Assembly: GCF_050003625.1 (NCBI RefSeq) | Contig: NC_134397.1 | Coordinates: forward strand, 98,378,162-98,442,161 | Reading direction: 5' to 3' | Length of the DNA stretch: 64,000 nt | From: Haematobia irritans | Lineage: Eukaryota > Arthropoda > Insecta > Diptera > Muscidae | In this document: in pieces, positions 10,683 to 23,186 of the stretch | Numbering within the stretch: the first letter of the stretch is position 1 | Layout of the letters: the number at the start of each line of letters is the position of its first letter | Notes under the pieces: model-generated | Seen by the model: the letters and a program-made list of their open reading frames with translations, nothing else | Databases searched by the model: none | What the model was told of the DNA's origin: nothing | Translations under genes and position numbers: made by a program

Positions 10683-13600
10683 TATACCCTCCATCATAGG
10701 ATGGGGGTATATTAACTTTGTCATTCCGTTTGTAACACATCGAAATATTGCTCTAAGACCCCATAAAGTATATATATTCTGGTCGTGGTGAAATTCTGAG
10801 TCGATCTAAGCATGTCCGTCCGTCCGTCTGTTGAAATCACGCTAACTTCCGAACGAAACAAGCTATCGACTTGAAACTTGGCACAAGTAGTTGTTATCGA
10901 TGTAGGTCGGACGGTATTGAAAATGGGCCATATCGGTCCACTTTTACGTATAGCCCCCATATAAAGGGACCCTCAGATTTGGCTTGTGGAGCCTCTAACA
11001 GAAGCATATTTCATCCGATTCGGCTGAAATTTGGTATATGGTGTTGGTATATGGTCTCTAACAACCATGCAAAAATTGGTCCACATCGGTCCATAATTAT
11101 ATATAGCCCCCATATAAACCGATCCCCAGATTTGGCTTGTGGAGCCTCTAAGAGAAGCATATTTCATCCGATACGGCTGAAATTTGGTACATGGTGTTGG
11201 TAGATGGTCTCTAACAATCATGCAAAAATTGGTCCACATCGGTCCATAATTATATATAGCCCCCATATAAACCGATCCCCAGATTTGGCTTGTGGAGCCT
11301 CTAAGAGGAGCATATTTCATCCGATCCGGCTGAAATTTGGTACATGGTGTTGGTAGATGGTCTCTAACAATCATGCAAAAATTGGTCCACATCGGTCCAT
11401 AATTATATATGGACCCCATATAAACCGATCTCCAGATTTGGCTTGCGAAGCCTCCAAGAGAAGCAAATTGCATCCGATACGGCTGAAATTTGGTATATAA
11501 TGTTGGTATATGGTCTCTAACAACCATGCAAAAATTGGTCCACATCGGTCCATAATTATATATAGCCCCCATATAAACCGATCCCCAGATTTGGCTTGCG
11601 GAGCCTAAAAGAGAAGCAAATTTCATCCAATCCGGCTGAAATTTGGTACATGGTGTTGGTATATGGTCTCTCACAACCGTGCAAAAATTGGTTCATATCG
11701 GTCCATAATTATATATAGCCCCCATATAAACCGATCCCCAGATTTGGCTTGCGGAGCCTCAAAGAGAAGAAAATTTCATCCGATCCGGCTGAAATTTTGT
11801 ACATGATGTTGGTATATGGTCTCTAACAACCATGCAAAAATTGGTCCATATCGGTCCTTAATTATATCTAGCGCCCATATAAACCGATCCCCAGATTTGG
11901 GTTGCGGAGCCTCAAAGAGAAGCAAATTTCATCCGATCCGCCTGAAATTTGGTACATGATATTGGTATATGGTCTCTAACAATCATGCAAAAATTGGTCC
12001 ACATCGGTCCATAATTATATATAGACCCCATATAAACCGATCTCCAGATTTGGCTTGCGAAGCCTCCAAGAGAAGCAAATTGCATCCGATCCGGCTGAAA
12101 TTTGGTATATAATGTTGGTATATGGTCTCTAACAACCATGCAAAAATTGGTCCACATCGGTCCATAATTATATATAGCCCCCATATAAACCGATCCCCAG
12201 ATTTGGCTTGTGGAGCCTCTAAGAGAAGCATATTTCATCCGATACGGCTGAAATTTGGTACATGGTGTTGGTAGATGGTCTCTAACAATCATGCACAAAT
12301 TGGTCCACATCGGTCCATAATTATATATAGCCCCCATATAAACCGATCCCCAGATTTGGCTTGTGGAGCCTCTAAGAGGAGCATATTTCATCCGATCCGG
12401 CTGAAATTTGGTACATGGTGTTGGTAGATGGTCTCTAACAATCATGCAAAAATTGGTGCACATCGGTCCATAATTATATATAGCCCCCATATAAACCGAT
12501 CCCCAGATTTGGCTTGCGGAGCCTCAAAGAGAAGCAAATTTCATCCGATCCGGCTGAAATTTGGTACATGATGTTGGTATATGGTCTCGAATAACCATGC
12601 AAAAATTGGTCCACATCGGTCCATAATTATATATGGACCCCATATAAACCGATCTCCAGATTTGGCTTGCGAAGCCCCAAAGAGAAGCAAATTGCATCCG
12701 ATCCGGCTGAAATTTGGTACTTGGTATTGTTATATGATCTCTAATAACCATGCCAAAATTGGTCCACATCGGTTCATAATTATATATAGCCCCCATATAA
12801 GCCGATCCCCAGATTTGGCTTGCGAAGTCTCCAAGAGAAGCAAATTTCACCCAATCCGGTTGTAATTTTGAACATGGTGTTAGTATATGATCTTTAACAA
12901 CCGTGACAGAATTGGTCCATATCGGTCCATAATTATATATAGCCCCCATATAAAACGTTCTCCAGATTTGACCTCCGGAGCCTCTTGGAGGAGCAAAATT
13001 CATCCGATCCGGTTCAAATTAGGAACGTGGTGTTAGTATATGGTCGCTAACAACCATACAACAATTGATCCAATCACTCAAAAATTGGTCCATATCGGTT
13101 CATAACCATGGTTGCCACTAGAGCCAAAATTAATCTACCAAAATTTTATTTATATAGAAAATTTTGTCAAAATTTTATTTCTATAGAAAATTTTGTCAAA
13201 ATTTTATTTCTACAGAAAATTTTGTTAAAATTTTATTCGGTTCACAATAAAATTTTCATCATTGTCAAAATTTTATTTCTATAGAAAATTTTGTTCAAAT
13301 TTTATTCGGTTCATAATCATGGTTGCCACTCGAGCCAAAAATAATCTACCAAGATTTTATTTCTATAGAATATTTTGTCAAAAGTCTATTTCTATAGAAA
13401 ATTTTGTTAAAATTTTATTTCTGTAGAAATTTTTATCAAAATTTTCTTTCTATAGAAAATTTTGTCAAAATTTTTATTTCTATAGAAAATTTTATTTCTA
13501 TAGAAAATTTTGTTAAAATTTTATTTCTGTAGAAAATTTTGTCAAAATTTTATGTCTACTTTGTCAAACTGAATTATATACGTATTGGATCGATCTTTTT

Positions 13601-13805
13601 TGATTTAATATATACCACGTATGGACTTACATACAATTTAGAAGATGGTGTTAGGAGGTTTTAAGATACCTTGCCATCGGCAAGCGTTACCGCAACTTAA
13701 GTAATTCGATTGTGGATGGCAGAGTTTAGAAAAAGTTTCTACGCAATCCATGATGGAGGGTACATAAGCTTCGGCCTGGCCGAACTTACGGCCGTATATA
13801 CTTGT
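10683..13805 (-). mobile_element. HINE-A copy 3
   Basis: A full inverted copy: end B (10683-10990), about eleven to twelve ~180-bp units (to about 13080), minisatellite (13140-13560, with an internal GGTTCATAATCATGGTTGCC duplication) and end A (to 13805). Within the satellite, blocks of two to three units are themselves repeated (compare 11390-11600 with 12010-12190, and 11100-11340 with 12190-12440), which points to unequal exchange of multi-unit blocks. Confidence 0.8.
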
Positions 13806-13820
13806 TTAAATCTATATTTT

Positions 13821-15995
13821 TATACCCTCCATCATAGGATGGGGGTATATTAACTTTGTCACTCCGTTTGTAACACATCGAAATATTGCTCTAAGACCCC
13901 ATAAAGTATATATATTCGGGGTCGTGGTGAAATTCTGAGTCGATCTAAGCATGTCCGTCTGTCCGTCTGTTGAAATCACGCTAACTTCCGAACGAAACAA
14001 GCTATCGACTTGAAACTTGGCACAAGTAGTTGTTATCGATGTAGGTCGGATGGTATTGAAAATGGGCCATATCGGTCCACTTTTCCGTATAGCCCTAATA
14101 TAAAGGGACCCTCAGATTTGGCTTGTGGAGCCTCTAACAGAAGCATATTTCATCCGATCCGGCTGAAATTTGGTATATGGTGTTGGTATATGGTCTCTAA
14201 CAACCATGCAAAAATTGGTCCACATCGGTCCATAATTATATATAGCCCCCATATAAACCGATCCCCAGATTTGGCTTGCGGAGCCTAAAAGAGAAGCAAA
14301 TTTCATCCAATCCGGCTGAAATTTGGTACATGGTGTTGGTATATGGTCTCTCACAACCGTGCAAAAATTGGTTCATATCGGTCCATAATTATATATAGCC
14401 CCCATATAAACCGATCCCCAGATTTGGCTTTCGGAGCCTCAAAGAGAAGAAAATTTCATCCGATCCGGCTGAAATTTTGTACATGATGTTGGTATATGGT
14501 CTCTAACAACCATGCAAAAATTGGTCCATATCGGTCCTTAATTATATCTAGCGCCCATATAAACCGATCCCCAGATTTGGGTTGCGGAGCCTCAAAGAGA
14601 AGCAAATTTCATCCGATCCGCCTGAAATTTGGTACATGATATTGGTATATGGTCTCTAACAATCATGCAAAAATTGGTCCACATCGGTCCATAATTATAT
14701 ATAGACCCCATATAAACCGATCTCCAGATTTGGCTTGCGAAGCCTCCAAGAGAAGCAAATTGCATCCGATCCGGCTGAAATTTGGTATATAATGTTGGTA
14801 TATGGTCTCTAACAACCATGCAAAAATTGGTCCACATCGGTCCATAATTATATATAGCCCCCATATAAACCGATCCCCTGATTTGGCTTGCGGAGCCTAA
14901 AAGAGAAGCAAATTTCATCCAATCCGGCTGAAATTTGGTACATGGTGTTGGTATATGGTCTCTAACAACCGTGCAAAAATTGGTTCATATCGGTCCATAA
15001 TTATATATAGCCCCCATATAAACCGATCCCCAGATTTGGCTTGCGGAGCCTCAAAGAGAAGAAAATTTCATCCGATCCGGCTGAAATTTGGTACATGATG
15101 TTGGAATATGGTCTCTAACAACCATGCACAAATTGGTCCACATCGGTCCATAATTATATATAGCCCCCATATAAACCGATCCCCAGATTTGGCTTGCGAA
15201 GTCTCCAAGAGAAGAAATTTCATCCAATCCGGTAGTAATTTAGAACATGGTGTTAGTATATGATCTTTAACAACCGTGGCAGAATTGGTCCATATCGGTC
15301 CATATATAGCCCCCATATAAAACGTTCTCCAGATTTCACCGCCGGAGCCTCTTGGAGGAGCAAAATTCATCCGATCCGGTTCAAAAGGGACGTGGTGTTA
15401 GTATGTGGTCGCTAACAACCATACCAAAATTGGTCCAATCACACAAAAATTGGTCCATATCGGTTCATAATCATGGTTGCCACTAGAGCCAAAAATAATC
15501 TACCAAAATTGTATTTCTATAGAAAATTTTGTCAAAATTTTATTTCTATACAAAATTTTGTCAAAATTGTATTTCTATAGAAGATTTTGTTCAAATTTTA
15601 TTCGGTTCATAATCATGGTTGCCACTCGAGCCAAAAATAATCTACCAAGACTTTATTTCTATAGAAAATTTTGTCAAAAGTTTATATCTATAGAAAATTT
15701 TGTTAAAATTTTATTTCTGTAGAAATTTTTGTCAAAAATTTATGTCTACTTTGTCAAACTGCCTTATATACGTATTGGATCGATCTTTTTTGATTTGATA
15801 TATACCACGTATGGACTTACATACAATTTAGAAGATTGTGTTAGGAGGTTTTAAGATATCTTGCCATCGGCAAGCGTTACCGCAACTTAAGTAATTCGAT
15901 TCTGGATGGCAGTGTTTAGAAGAAGTTTCTACGCAATCCATGATGGAGGGTACATAAGCTTCGGCCTGGTCGAACTTACGGCCGTATATACTTGT
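13821..15995 (-). mobile_element. HINE-A copy 4, in tandem with copy 3
   Basis: It begins 16 bp after copy 3 ends, in the same orientation: end B (13821-14130), about seven satellite units, a short minisatellite (15510-15740) and end A (to 15995). The block 14390-14850 matches 11690-12150 of copy 3 almost base for base, including the private phrase TTAATTATATCTAGCGCCC. The two neighbours therefore probably arose by tandem duplication or exchanged sequence. Confidence 0.8.
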
Positions 15996-16017
15996 TTATG
16001 TTACAGAAATTCCTACT

Positions 16018-16243
16018 GGTGAGTACTAAGTTCGAGTTTAGTCACTAAAATTAAAAATAAATCACTAAAAAAAGTATAAAATTATACGTCTTCGATACAA
16101 ATTTAAATATAACTTGATGGAGAATAGCCCAAAGCAAGTTTTTTTTATAAAGATTATTTTTTTTATAATGGATTCTTAAAGAAAACTTATCATGAAAATT
16201 GCGATTTTAGCCGCTAAACTCAAACTTAATATCCACCTTAAAT
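16018..16243. mobile_element. MITE of the AAGTTCGAGTTTAG family, copy 1
   Basis: Terminal inverted repeats ACTAAGTTCGAGTTTAGTCA (left) and AGCCGCTAAACTCAAACTTA (right) surround ~170 bp with no coding sequence. Relatives lie at 29737-29968, 32473-32712, 47304-47440 and 55028-55170. The termini recall pieces of other fly MITEs, but the superfamily is unclear. Confidence 0.65.
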
Positions 16244-16379
16244 ACTAAATGCTATACAGACAAGTGGAAATTATGTATAATTTTATAATATTTTTTATTT
16301 CAAATATATTCTGAGAATAATTTCAACAATTGTCCCATTAGTCCATGGATATGATTCTAATAATGTACCTACTGGATGG

Positions 16380-16720
16380 ATTTTTCAATGTGGTAAGTTT
16401 TCTATAAACGGTATTTTGTCCGTTTTTAATAAATCAAAAATCCATTAAAAATAATTATTTTCACTTGCAGGTAGACAGGCCTTGTAATGGTAATTTGTTG
16501 GAATATTCCTACTGTTTAATGCTAACTAAGCTGATATCCTTATTGGCTCTAGGAAATACTCTTGAAAGCCGTAAGTTAAAAATCAATATGAACGATAGAA
16601 TTTGATAATATTTTTCTTATATTTTGTATAACTTTGCAATTTCAGATGCTTATAAGACAAATTCGCCCAACAAAAGTTAGCCAAAATCGATGAAATTGGA
16701 CAACAATTCAATGAATATAG
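16380..16720 (+). other. Exon-like segments with splice consensus in T2 copy 1
   Basis: Donor-like GTGGTAAGTTTTC (about 16392), acceptor-like TTTTCACTTGCAG (about 16471), donor-like CCGTAAGT (about 16570) and acceptor-like GCAATTTCAG (about 16647) alternate on the plus strand. The arrangement resembles the last part of the longer array in T2 copy 2. No meaningful protein results from joining them. A spliced non-coding transcript is inference. Confidence 0.35.
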
Positions 16721-17134
16721 CAACTTGTGCCACATATATCTTTCATATGGATAGAAAACATGGAAATTTAAATTAATTAGTTCAGTCCTAAAAACATAGA
16801 ATATTACTCTTATGAAGAAGCAATTACTAACTACCGACAAGTAACTGCATCCAACGTACGAATAAAAATATTTCCTTTATTGTATATCATAAGCCATCGT
16901 TTTGTGTAATATAATAATAATATTTTGAAATAAAATACTGGTGGTTATAGAGTTTAAGTATATTCTTCCCACAGCATAGCAATAATGAACTAAAATACGA
17001 TGCAATACATGAACTAATTTATAAGAAAATAATGAACCTATCTAGATGAAAAAAATCTTTGGCGCCAAATCATGGTCATTCTTACTATGGGTTAGTTCAT
17101 TTTTCATAAGAAATAGTAAACTTTTTTTTCGGTG

Positions 17135-17160
17135 TAGAGGATGCTGATGAGGAATATGGT
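17135..17160 (+). ncRNA. Hammerhead ribozyme fragment displaced by T2
   Basis: TAGAGGATGCTGATGAGGAA continues the ribozyme half left at 9503-9511 on the far side of T2. Stem I inner strand and the CTGATGA core are present. Sequence diverges within stem II, where it meets an RZ copy of opposite orientation, so this ribozyme cannot fold. Confidence 0.75.
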
Positions 17161-19339
17161 TTGACCGTCAAATCATCGATTTGAGTTCAGTTGGCTGGGT
17201 TTATTTTGAGCGTGCTTCCTCTTTTGATACCCTCCACCATAGGATGGGGGTATATTAACTTTGTAATTCCGTTTGTAACACATCGAAATATTGCTCTAAG
17301 ACCCCATAAAGTATATATATTCTGGGTCGTGGTGAAATTCTGAGTCGATCTGAGCATGTCCTTCCGTCTGTTGAAATCACGCTAACTTCCGAACGAAACA
17401 AGTTATCGACTTGAAACTTGGCACAAGTAGTTGTTATTGATGTAGGTCGGATGGTATTGCAAATGGTCATATCGGTCCACTTTTACGTATAGCCCCCATA
17501 TAAACGGACCCCCAAATTTGGCTTGCAGACCCTCTAAGAGAAGCCAATTTCATCCGATCCGGCTGAAATTTGGTACATGGTGTTAATATATGGTCTCTAA
17601 TAACCATGCAAAAATTGGTCCACATCGGTCAATAATAATATATAGCCCCCATATAAACCGATCCCCCGATTTGGCTTGCAGAGCCTCTAAGAGAAACAAA
17701 TTTCATCCGATCCTGCTGAAAATTGGTATATGATGTTAGTATATGGTCTCTAATGACCATGCACACATCGGTCCACATCGGTCCATAATTATATATAGCC
17801 CCATATAAGCCGATCACCAGATTTGACCCCCGGAGCCTCTTAGAAGACCAAAATTCATCTGATTCAGTTGAAATTTGTTACCACCAACCATGCAGGAATT
17901 GGTTCATATCAGTCCATAATTATATATAGCCCCCATATAAACCGATGCCCATATTTGACCTCCTATGCCTTTTGGAGAAGCGAAATTCATCCGATCTGGT
18001 TGAAATTTGGTACGTGGTGGTAGCATATGATATTTAACAACAAAAGTGGTCCATATCAGTCCATAAACATATGTAGCCCCCATATAAATCGATCCCGAGA
18101 TTTGGTTTTGGAGCCTCTTGGAGGAGCAAATTTCATCCGAGTCAGTTGAAGTTTGGTACATTGTGCTAGTATATGGCCGTTAACTAGGTCCATATCGGTC
18201 TATAGTTATATATAGCCCTCAGATAAATCGATCCCCAAACACACAAAAATTGGTCCATATCAAGTTCAAAATTCTATATAGCCCCCATACACAGAAAAAA
18301 AGTGTCTCGTAAATTTAAGAAGATTTTTACAATAATTTATTACAAGAATTTTCCAGAATTTTAGTTCATTTTCGTATTTTCAACGAAAATTAACTACTCG
18401 AAAGGAAATTTTACAAATTCTAAGTAGCAAACGTTTAGTTCATGGCCTACAAAATACGATGGAAATTTCCTTAAAAAATTTCTTAACTGGTAGTTAAAAA
18501 TTCGTTTGTCATGCTATAAATCTACTTGTGAAATGTAAAGTATTTTCTAAATAATAAGTGCAATTTACTATAAGATTTTTTTGTATGAGAAAATATTTTT
18601 TTACGAAAAATGAACTTGAAAGTGGATAGCAATTTCTTACTGACAATTCTTATAGTTAATAATTGTTGGTAAAAAATTACCCAATGAAATATTTTTAGTT
18701 CACATGTAATTAAATTTATAGACATTTTCGTCAAAAATGGTAGATAACATTTCTTGAAAATTTTAAGTTAAACGTTTCATCGTTCATAAACTGGTGTGCC
18801 TTTACGAATATTATTCTTAGAGTAAATTTTCAGCAGATGCGATGAACTAATGAATAGTACAGAGATTTTTATCGGCATAGTGGAATGTGATTAATGTAAA
18901 GATGATGTTACTTGAGTTTTGTTGTGTATACATGAGCGTGGGTTGTTTTTATTTTTGTTCATTTAGTGGTTTGTGTGTGTGTGTTTATTGTGTGGATGGT
19001 TTATTTGGCTGGATGAGGTGTTGTTTTCAATAAAGGCACATGTGTTTTTGTTGTTGTAGGAATGTTTTGGCTTTGCTTGGTTTTGTTTGTCATGCTTCAG
19101 TTGTATATTTGGCGTTGGCGTGGACTGTTGCATCTTTTAAGTAGGTATGCAACAAGGGAATATAAAGGCATGGAATATTTTGGATTTTTGAGACATATAT
19201 TGGTGTTTGTTTATTAAACCTTTTAAATGAAAGTTATTAATATTTTATCGGTAGTTTAGAAAAAAGTTTTTACGAATATTCAGGAAAATATGTTGATAGT
19301 GTATTGAAATTTTTAGTATTCTATTAATTAATATTCAAT

Positions 19340-20700
19340 TCCAGATGAATTTGGAAAATTTTTATTATATCTCAGCGTATAGTTTATTCATAAATTGGTA
19401 AGTATTTTTTTAACATGACTTTCTTTTAAAAAGAATATTTTTTATGTATATTATAATTTGTTAATTATTTTTTTTTGGAAACCAGTTTAATGTTTTTCTT
19501 TGTTGTAAAAACAATATTTAATTTCAGAGCAACTCCAGATGGATTCGGACAAATTTAAAAAATAGAGAATTGGTAAGTTTTCTTTTAAAAATTGGCTTTA
19601 TTTCAACTAGAATATTTACGTTTTTGTGACCTTTTATCATCAAAATTACAGGATTTTAATGCCTTATTTTAGTATTTTTTAATCAAATTTTTTGGAAACC
19701 AATGTAATATTTTTAATGTAAAAACAAATATTTAATTTCAGAATAACCCCTTAAAAATTTAGACAAATTTTTAGTACTCCTTTGCCTGTAATTTAATAGT
19801 GAATTGGTAAGGATTCTTTAACTTTCTTTTAGCCCTGGACAGTCATCCTTATTTTTTGTACTTAACGTCATCCTTCGTCATTTTGACTACGGCTCATTTC
19901 AAGACGCTATAATTTTCATCGTGAGCGAAAAAGTGAACCAAACTTGAGTTTATTTTCTTATTCAATTTGGTTTTAATTAGTATAAAACAAAAATTCATAA
20001 AACGGTCGAATTAGTATAACTTAAATTTACCATTTCCCAATAGACTAAAATGCATTTTAAATCGAAAATGAAACTACGTGTCGTCATTTTGACGAATGAT
20101 GACTGTCTAGGGTTATCAAGAATATTTGGTTTTTTATGCATATTATTATTTTGTTCATTAAATTTTTTGAAAACTTATTTAATAATTTTATTTAATATTT
20201 AATTTCAGAGTAACCCAAATAAATTTGGACAACTTTTTATATTTCCCCTCAGCGTACAATTTAATAGAGAATTGGTAAGTTTTATATTAAAACTTTGGCT
20301 TTCTTTCAACTAGAATATTTATTTTATTATATCCTTCACATCGATAAAAACACAGTTTTATGAGTTTATATAGAATACTTGATTATTTCTCTAATTGTTT
20401 CAGGTACAAATTTTATGAGATACGTTTTCCAAAGAAAAGTTGAATTCCTTACACCATTTGATAAAATGCCCCCAAATATGGTAAGTTACAAGCTAAAATA
20501 AAGATTTAAAAAATTATATTTCATTACATGGTGTTAATTTTTAACAATTTTCATCATTGCTTCCATTTTTTCCAGCAAGATATGTGAAAAAATCACATAC
20601 GATGAATAAAACAAAGATAAGTCAAAATGTTCAAACAGCGAGTTCAAATGAACTACTCTCTGTTCCACGTGGTCATAATTTTTATTCACAAAAAACATTG
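19340..20700 (+). other. Tandem array of exon-like cassettes with splice consensus
   Basis: Four related cassettes and one or two further ones each consist of a pyrimidine-rich TTTCAG (or TTCCAG), 45-75 bp, then GAATTGGTAAG or a variant. Acceptors lie near 19347, 19528, 19740, 20207, 20402 and 20576; donors near 19398, 19571, 19806, 20276 and 20480. Cassettes share words such as GAATTTGGA or AATTTAGACAA, TCAGCGTA and AATTTAATAGNGAATTG. Without the MITE at 19833-20112 the spacing is roughly 170-235 bp. Joined cassettes give no long ORF. I infer a duplicated non-coding exon-intron unit; expression is unknown. Confidence 0.5.
19833..20112. mobile_element. piggyBac-like MITE
   Basis: Termini CCCTGGACAGTCATC and, inward from the right, CCCTAGACAGTCATC form a clear inverted repeat. 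The CCCT start is typical of piggyBac-type elements. Flanks are TTAG (left) and TTAT (right), which fit a decayed TTAA duplication. It sits in an intron-like interval of the cassette array, and no transposase is present. Confidence 0.65.
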
Positions 20701-21272
20701 TATTAAGAACTTTCATCATAAGTTTTTATAATAAAGTACTTTTGCTCAAAGAAAGTTTAATTTTAATGTATGAACATTTTAATAATAGTAAAACGATTTG
20801 TTGTTCCTTTAATTATTTAATTTCTCTGTACTGTGGAAGGATTGATTTAAAAATAGTTTAGTTGTCGACATTTTAAAGAGACTGTAAACCAATTTTTATT
20901 ATCGGGTTTCCCACAAAATAAGCAAGTAAACCAAAAGAATATTGACTTTTTAACTTGGTAGGGGTATATAAATCGTATGGTGTTGTAAAAATGAACTAAA
21001 ATACAATGTTATAGATGAACTAAAATTTAAGAGAATTATAAACTAGACAAGTTGAAAAAAATCTTAAGGGCTAAATCATGGTCAATATTACTACAGTTTA
21101 GTTCATTTTGCAATGGAAATGGGTTCACTGTTTTTTCAGTGTATAAGCGAACCCCATATTTCAATTCTGGCTCTCTACGTAACGTGCAAAAGTCCATGTG
21201 GATTCGTAATTGTTTGTAGACTTAAATCAAATTTCATCCGAGTCAGTTGAAATTTGGTACATTGTGCTAGTA

Positions 21273-22401
21273 CACGCAGAGAAGAAACATGATTGTCACA
21301 ATCATATTCGAAGAGCAAAATAATATGATAGGAGCTATTTTTGCGGCGACCATGTAACATTTTAACCTGCAACCATGTTGGCTCAGTGAACATGGTCTAA
21401 GAAAAATATAATTGTCCTCATCTAAAATGTTATTATATTGATAAAAAGAATTGTGTTTGAATGAAAAGACAATGGTCACGATTTAAAATGTTATGGTATT
21501 CATTAAAAATGTTCTTCTCCTAGTTAAAAGAACATGGTCACAACCTAAAATGTTTCGATATTTATGAAAAAAACTTTTTTCATCGTCGGAAAAAGGACGC
21601 CACTTTAGAAAAGAAAACACAAAATTAACTTTATTTGTTTGTTTTTATTTATTTATAAACTAATTCATTGTTTATTTGTATTTACAATGCCGTTCAAGCA
21701 AACATCATATATTTTTACACACTCTATTTTATTTCAATTTCAACAATAAGTAATTAGTCCATATTTACATCGTGCCCATCATGTAACTGCAAATAAAAAT
21801 AAATGATCCATATAGCAAAATGCAGAACAAAAAACAGGTACATTTTTTTCAATTACACTTTCCTTTTTTGTGTTCATATAAAACCAGATGTCACTTCTGA
21901 ATAAATAAATTAACCCAAAACACAGTAAATCCGTATTCTCCGTCCATTCCAAGAAACAATCAACACACGACTGACGCGCAAAATGAAAATCGTGTGTACC
22001 TGCTCAATGTTTTTATAAAATTCTTTTCGCTGCAAAAAAGTTAAAAAATTAAATGGTTACGAAAAAAATGTAAATGGTCTTTATGGTCATGCAATGGTTC
22101 TAGACATGTCTATACTTAATCTATACAAATACTTTTTTCCCTGTAAAAAAGTAAAAAAATTGAATGGTCATGTACATGATTTTCCCGACCATTCAATGGT
22201 CTCAAATTCTATCATTAAAATGATAGAACATGTTTGCGGTATTTGAGAACCATTCAAATGCTTATAGCCACCATACATTTTTCTCTGCTCGAAAACTATT
22301 TTTACAAAGACAAAATACATGGTTTTCGCGACAATTACATGCTCTAGATAAGCATTAAATGGATGCGGCAACCATGTCCAAACATGGTTTTTCTGTGCGT
22401 G
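21273..22401. mobile_element. T3: TA-target MITE
   Basis: TA at 21271-21272 and 22402-22403 flanks termini CACGCAGAGAAGAAACATG and, inward from the right, CACGCACAGAAAAACCATG. The uninterrupted target GTGCTAGTATATGGCCG is present at about 18165. The interior is AT-rich with repeated ATGGTC/ACATGGT words that may be sub-terminal repeats, and no credible protein. Confidence 0.8.
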
Positions 22402-22900
22402 TATATGACCGTTAACAACCATGCCTAACTAGGTCCATATCGGTCTATAGTTATATATAGCCCTCAGATAAATCGATCCCCAATCACACAAAAATTGGTC
22501 CATATTAAGTTCATAATTCTATATGGCCCCCGTATAAGCGACCCCATATTTCAATTCTGGCTCTCTACGTACCGTGCAAACGTCCATGTCGATTCGTAAT
22601 TATTTGTAGACTTACCTATACATAACTTTTTTGTCTAATGTATACAACGTATGGGCTAACTCACAATTTAGAAATCGATGTTACGAAGTGTTAATATACA
22701 AAAACCCAAGTAGTTCGATTGTGGATGACAGTCTTTCGTAGAAGTTTGTACACAATCCATGGTGGAGGGTACAGAAGATTCGGTCTGGCCGAACTTACGG
22801 CCGTATATACTTGTTTTCATTCGTTTTGTTTTGCTATTGTTGGTTTTTTCTTTTAATAATTGTTGTTGTTTTTGATTTCAGCTTAAAACCATGTATTGAA

Positions 22901-23113
22901 TAATGCGCTTTACAGACTATCAGTTATTCCGGACGACAGTGCTCATGTCGATCATATCCCATATATTATGCACATTATGCATGTTTATGGGATCGATAAC
23001 ACATTTACCGATTATTTAGTCTTCGCCGACATGTCGTATCGATCCGACACACTGTAAGATTCTTTACAAACACCGACATTCCGTCCGGAATAACTGATAT
23101 TATGTAAAGCTCA
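22901..23113. mobile_element. 213-bp MITE with long inverted repeats
   Basis: The left arm contains GCTTTACAGACTATCAGTTA and the right arm the complement of GCTTTACATAATATCAGTTA; both continue into TTCCGGACG. TA precedes and follows. RZ copies A and C lack the insertion (TTGAATAAACTACAAG in strand-matched form), which confirms the borders. A second, one-ended copy is at 27604-27712. Confidence 0.8.
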
Positions 23114-23186
23114 TAAACTACAAGTGTAGCTTAACCAACAGAGGAAAAGAATGTTTGTCAAATTTATTTGGGCAAAGCCCTATAGA

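Larger units (their letters stand above)
9512..17134. mobile_element. T2 copy 1: TA-target DNA transposon carrying two HINE-A copies
   Basis: TA at 9510-9511 and 17135-17136 flanks inverted termini CACAGAAAAAAAGTG and, reading inward from the right, CACCGAAAAAAAAG. The uninterrupted target CTGCAAGTAGAGGATG is present at 9078-9093, so the borders are firm. A TA duplication and CAC-start termini suggest the Tc1/mariner superfamily, but no transposase is encoded. Sequence shared with copy 2 (18290-21141) includes left-end TAGTTCA/ACGAAAATTAAC phrases and right-end AATGAACTAAAATACRATG. About 5.3 kb of its 7.6 kb is two HINE-A elements and a MITE inserted later. Confidence 0.85.
18290..21141. mobile_element. 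T2 copy 2: TA-target non-autonomous transposon
   Basis: TA lies at 18288-18289 and 21142-21143, with termini CACAGAAAAAAAGTG and (inward from right) CACTGAAAAAACAGTG. The empty target is seen at about 22525-22540 (CCCCGTATAAGCGACC), so the borders are firm. The 2.85-kb interior has no transposase. It contains GT-rich sequence (18940-19140), an array of exon-like cassettes (19340-20700) and a 280-bp piggyBac-like MITE. Confidence 0.85.
17226..22814 (-). mobile_element. HINE-A copy 5, diverged and holding T2 and T3
   Basis: End B starts GATACCCTCCACCATAGGAT (terminal T to G) and end A finishes ...CGGCCGTATATACTTGT at 22814. The satellite units are more diverged than in other copies, and the 29-bp minisatellite is absent. 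A ~250-bp block (from TTTCATCCGAGTCAGTTGAA to TTTGTAGACTTA) occurs twice in direct repeat. The first copy is cut by T2 (18290-21141) and the second by T3 (21273-22401). Confidence 0.8.
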
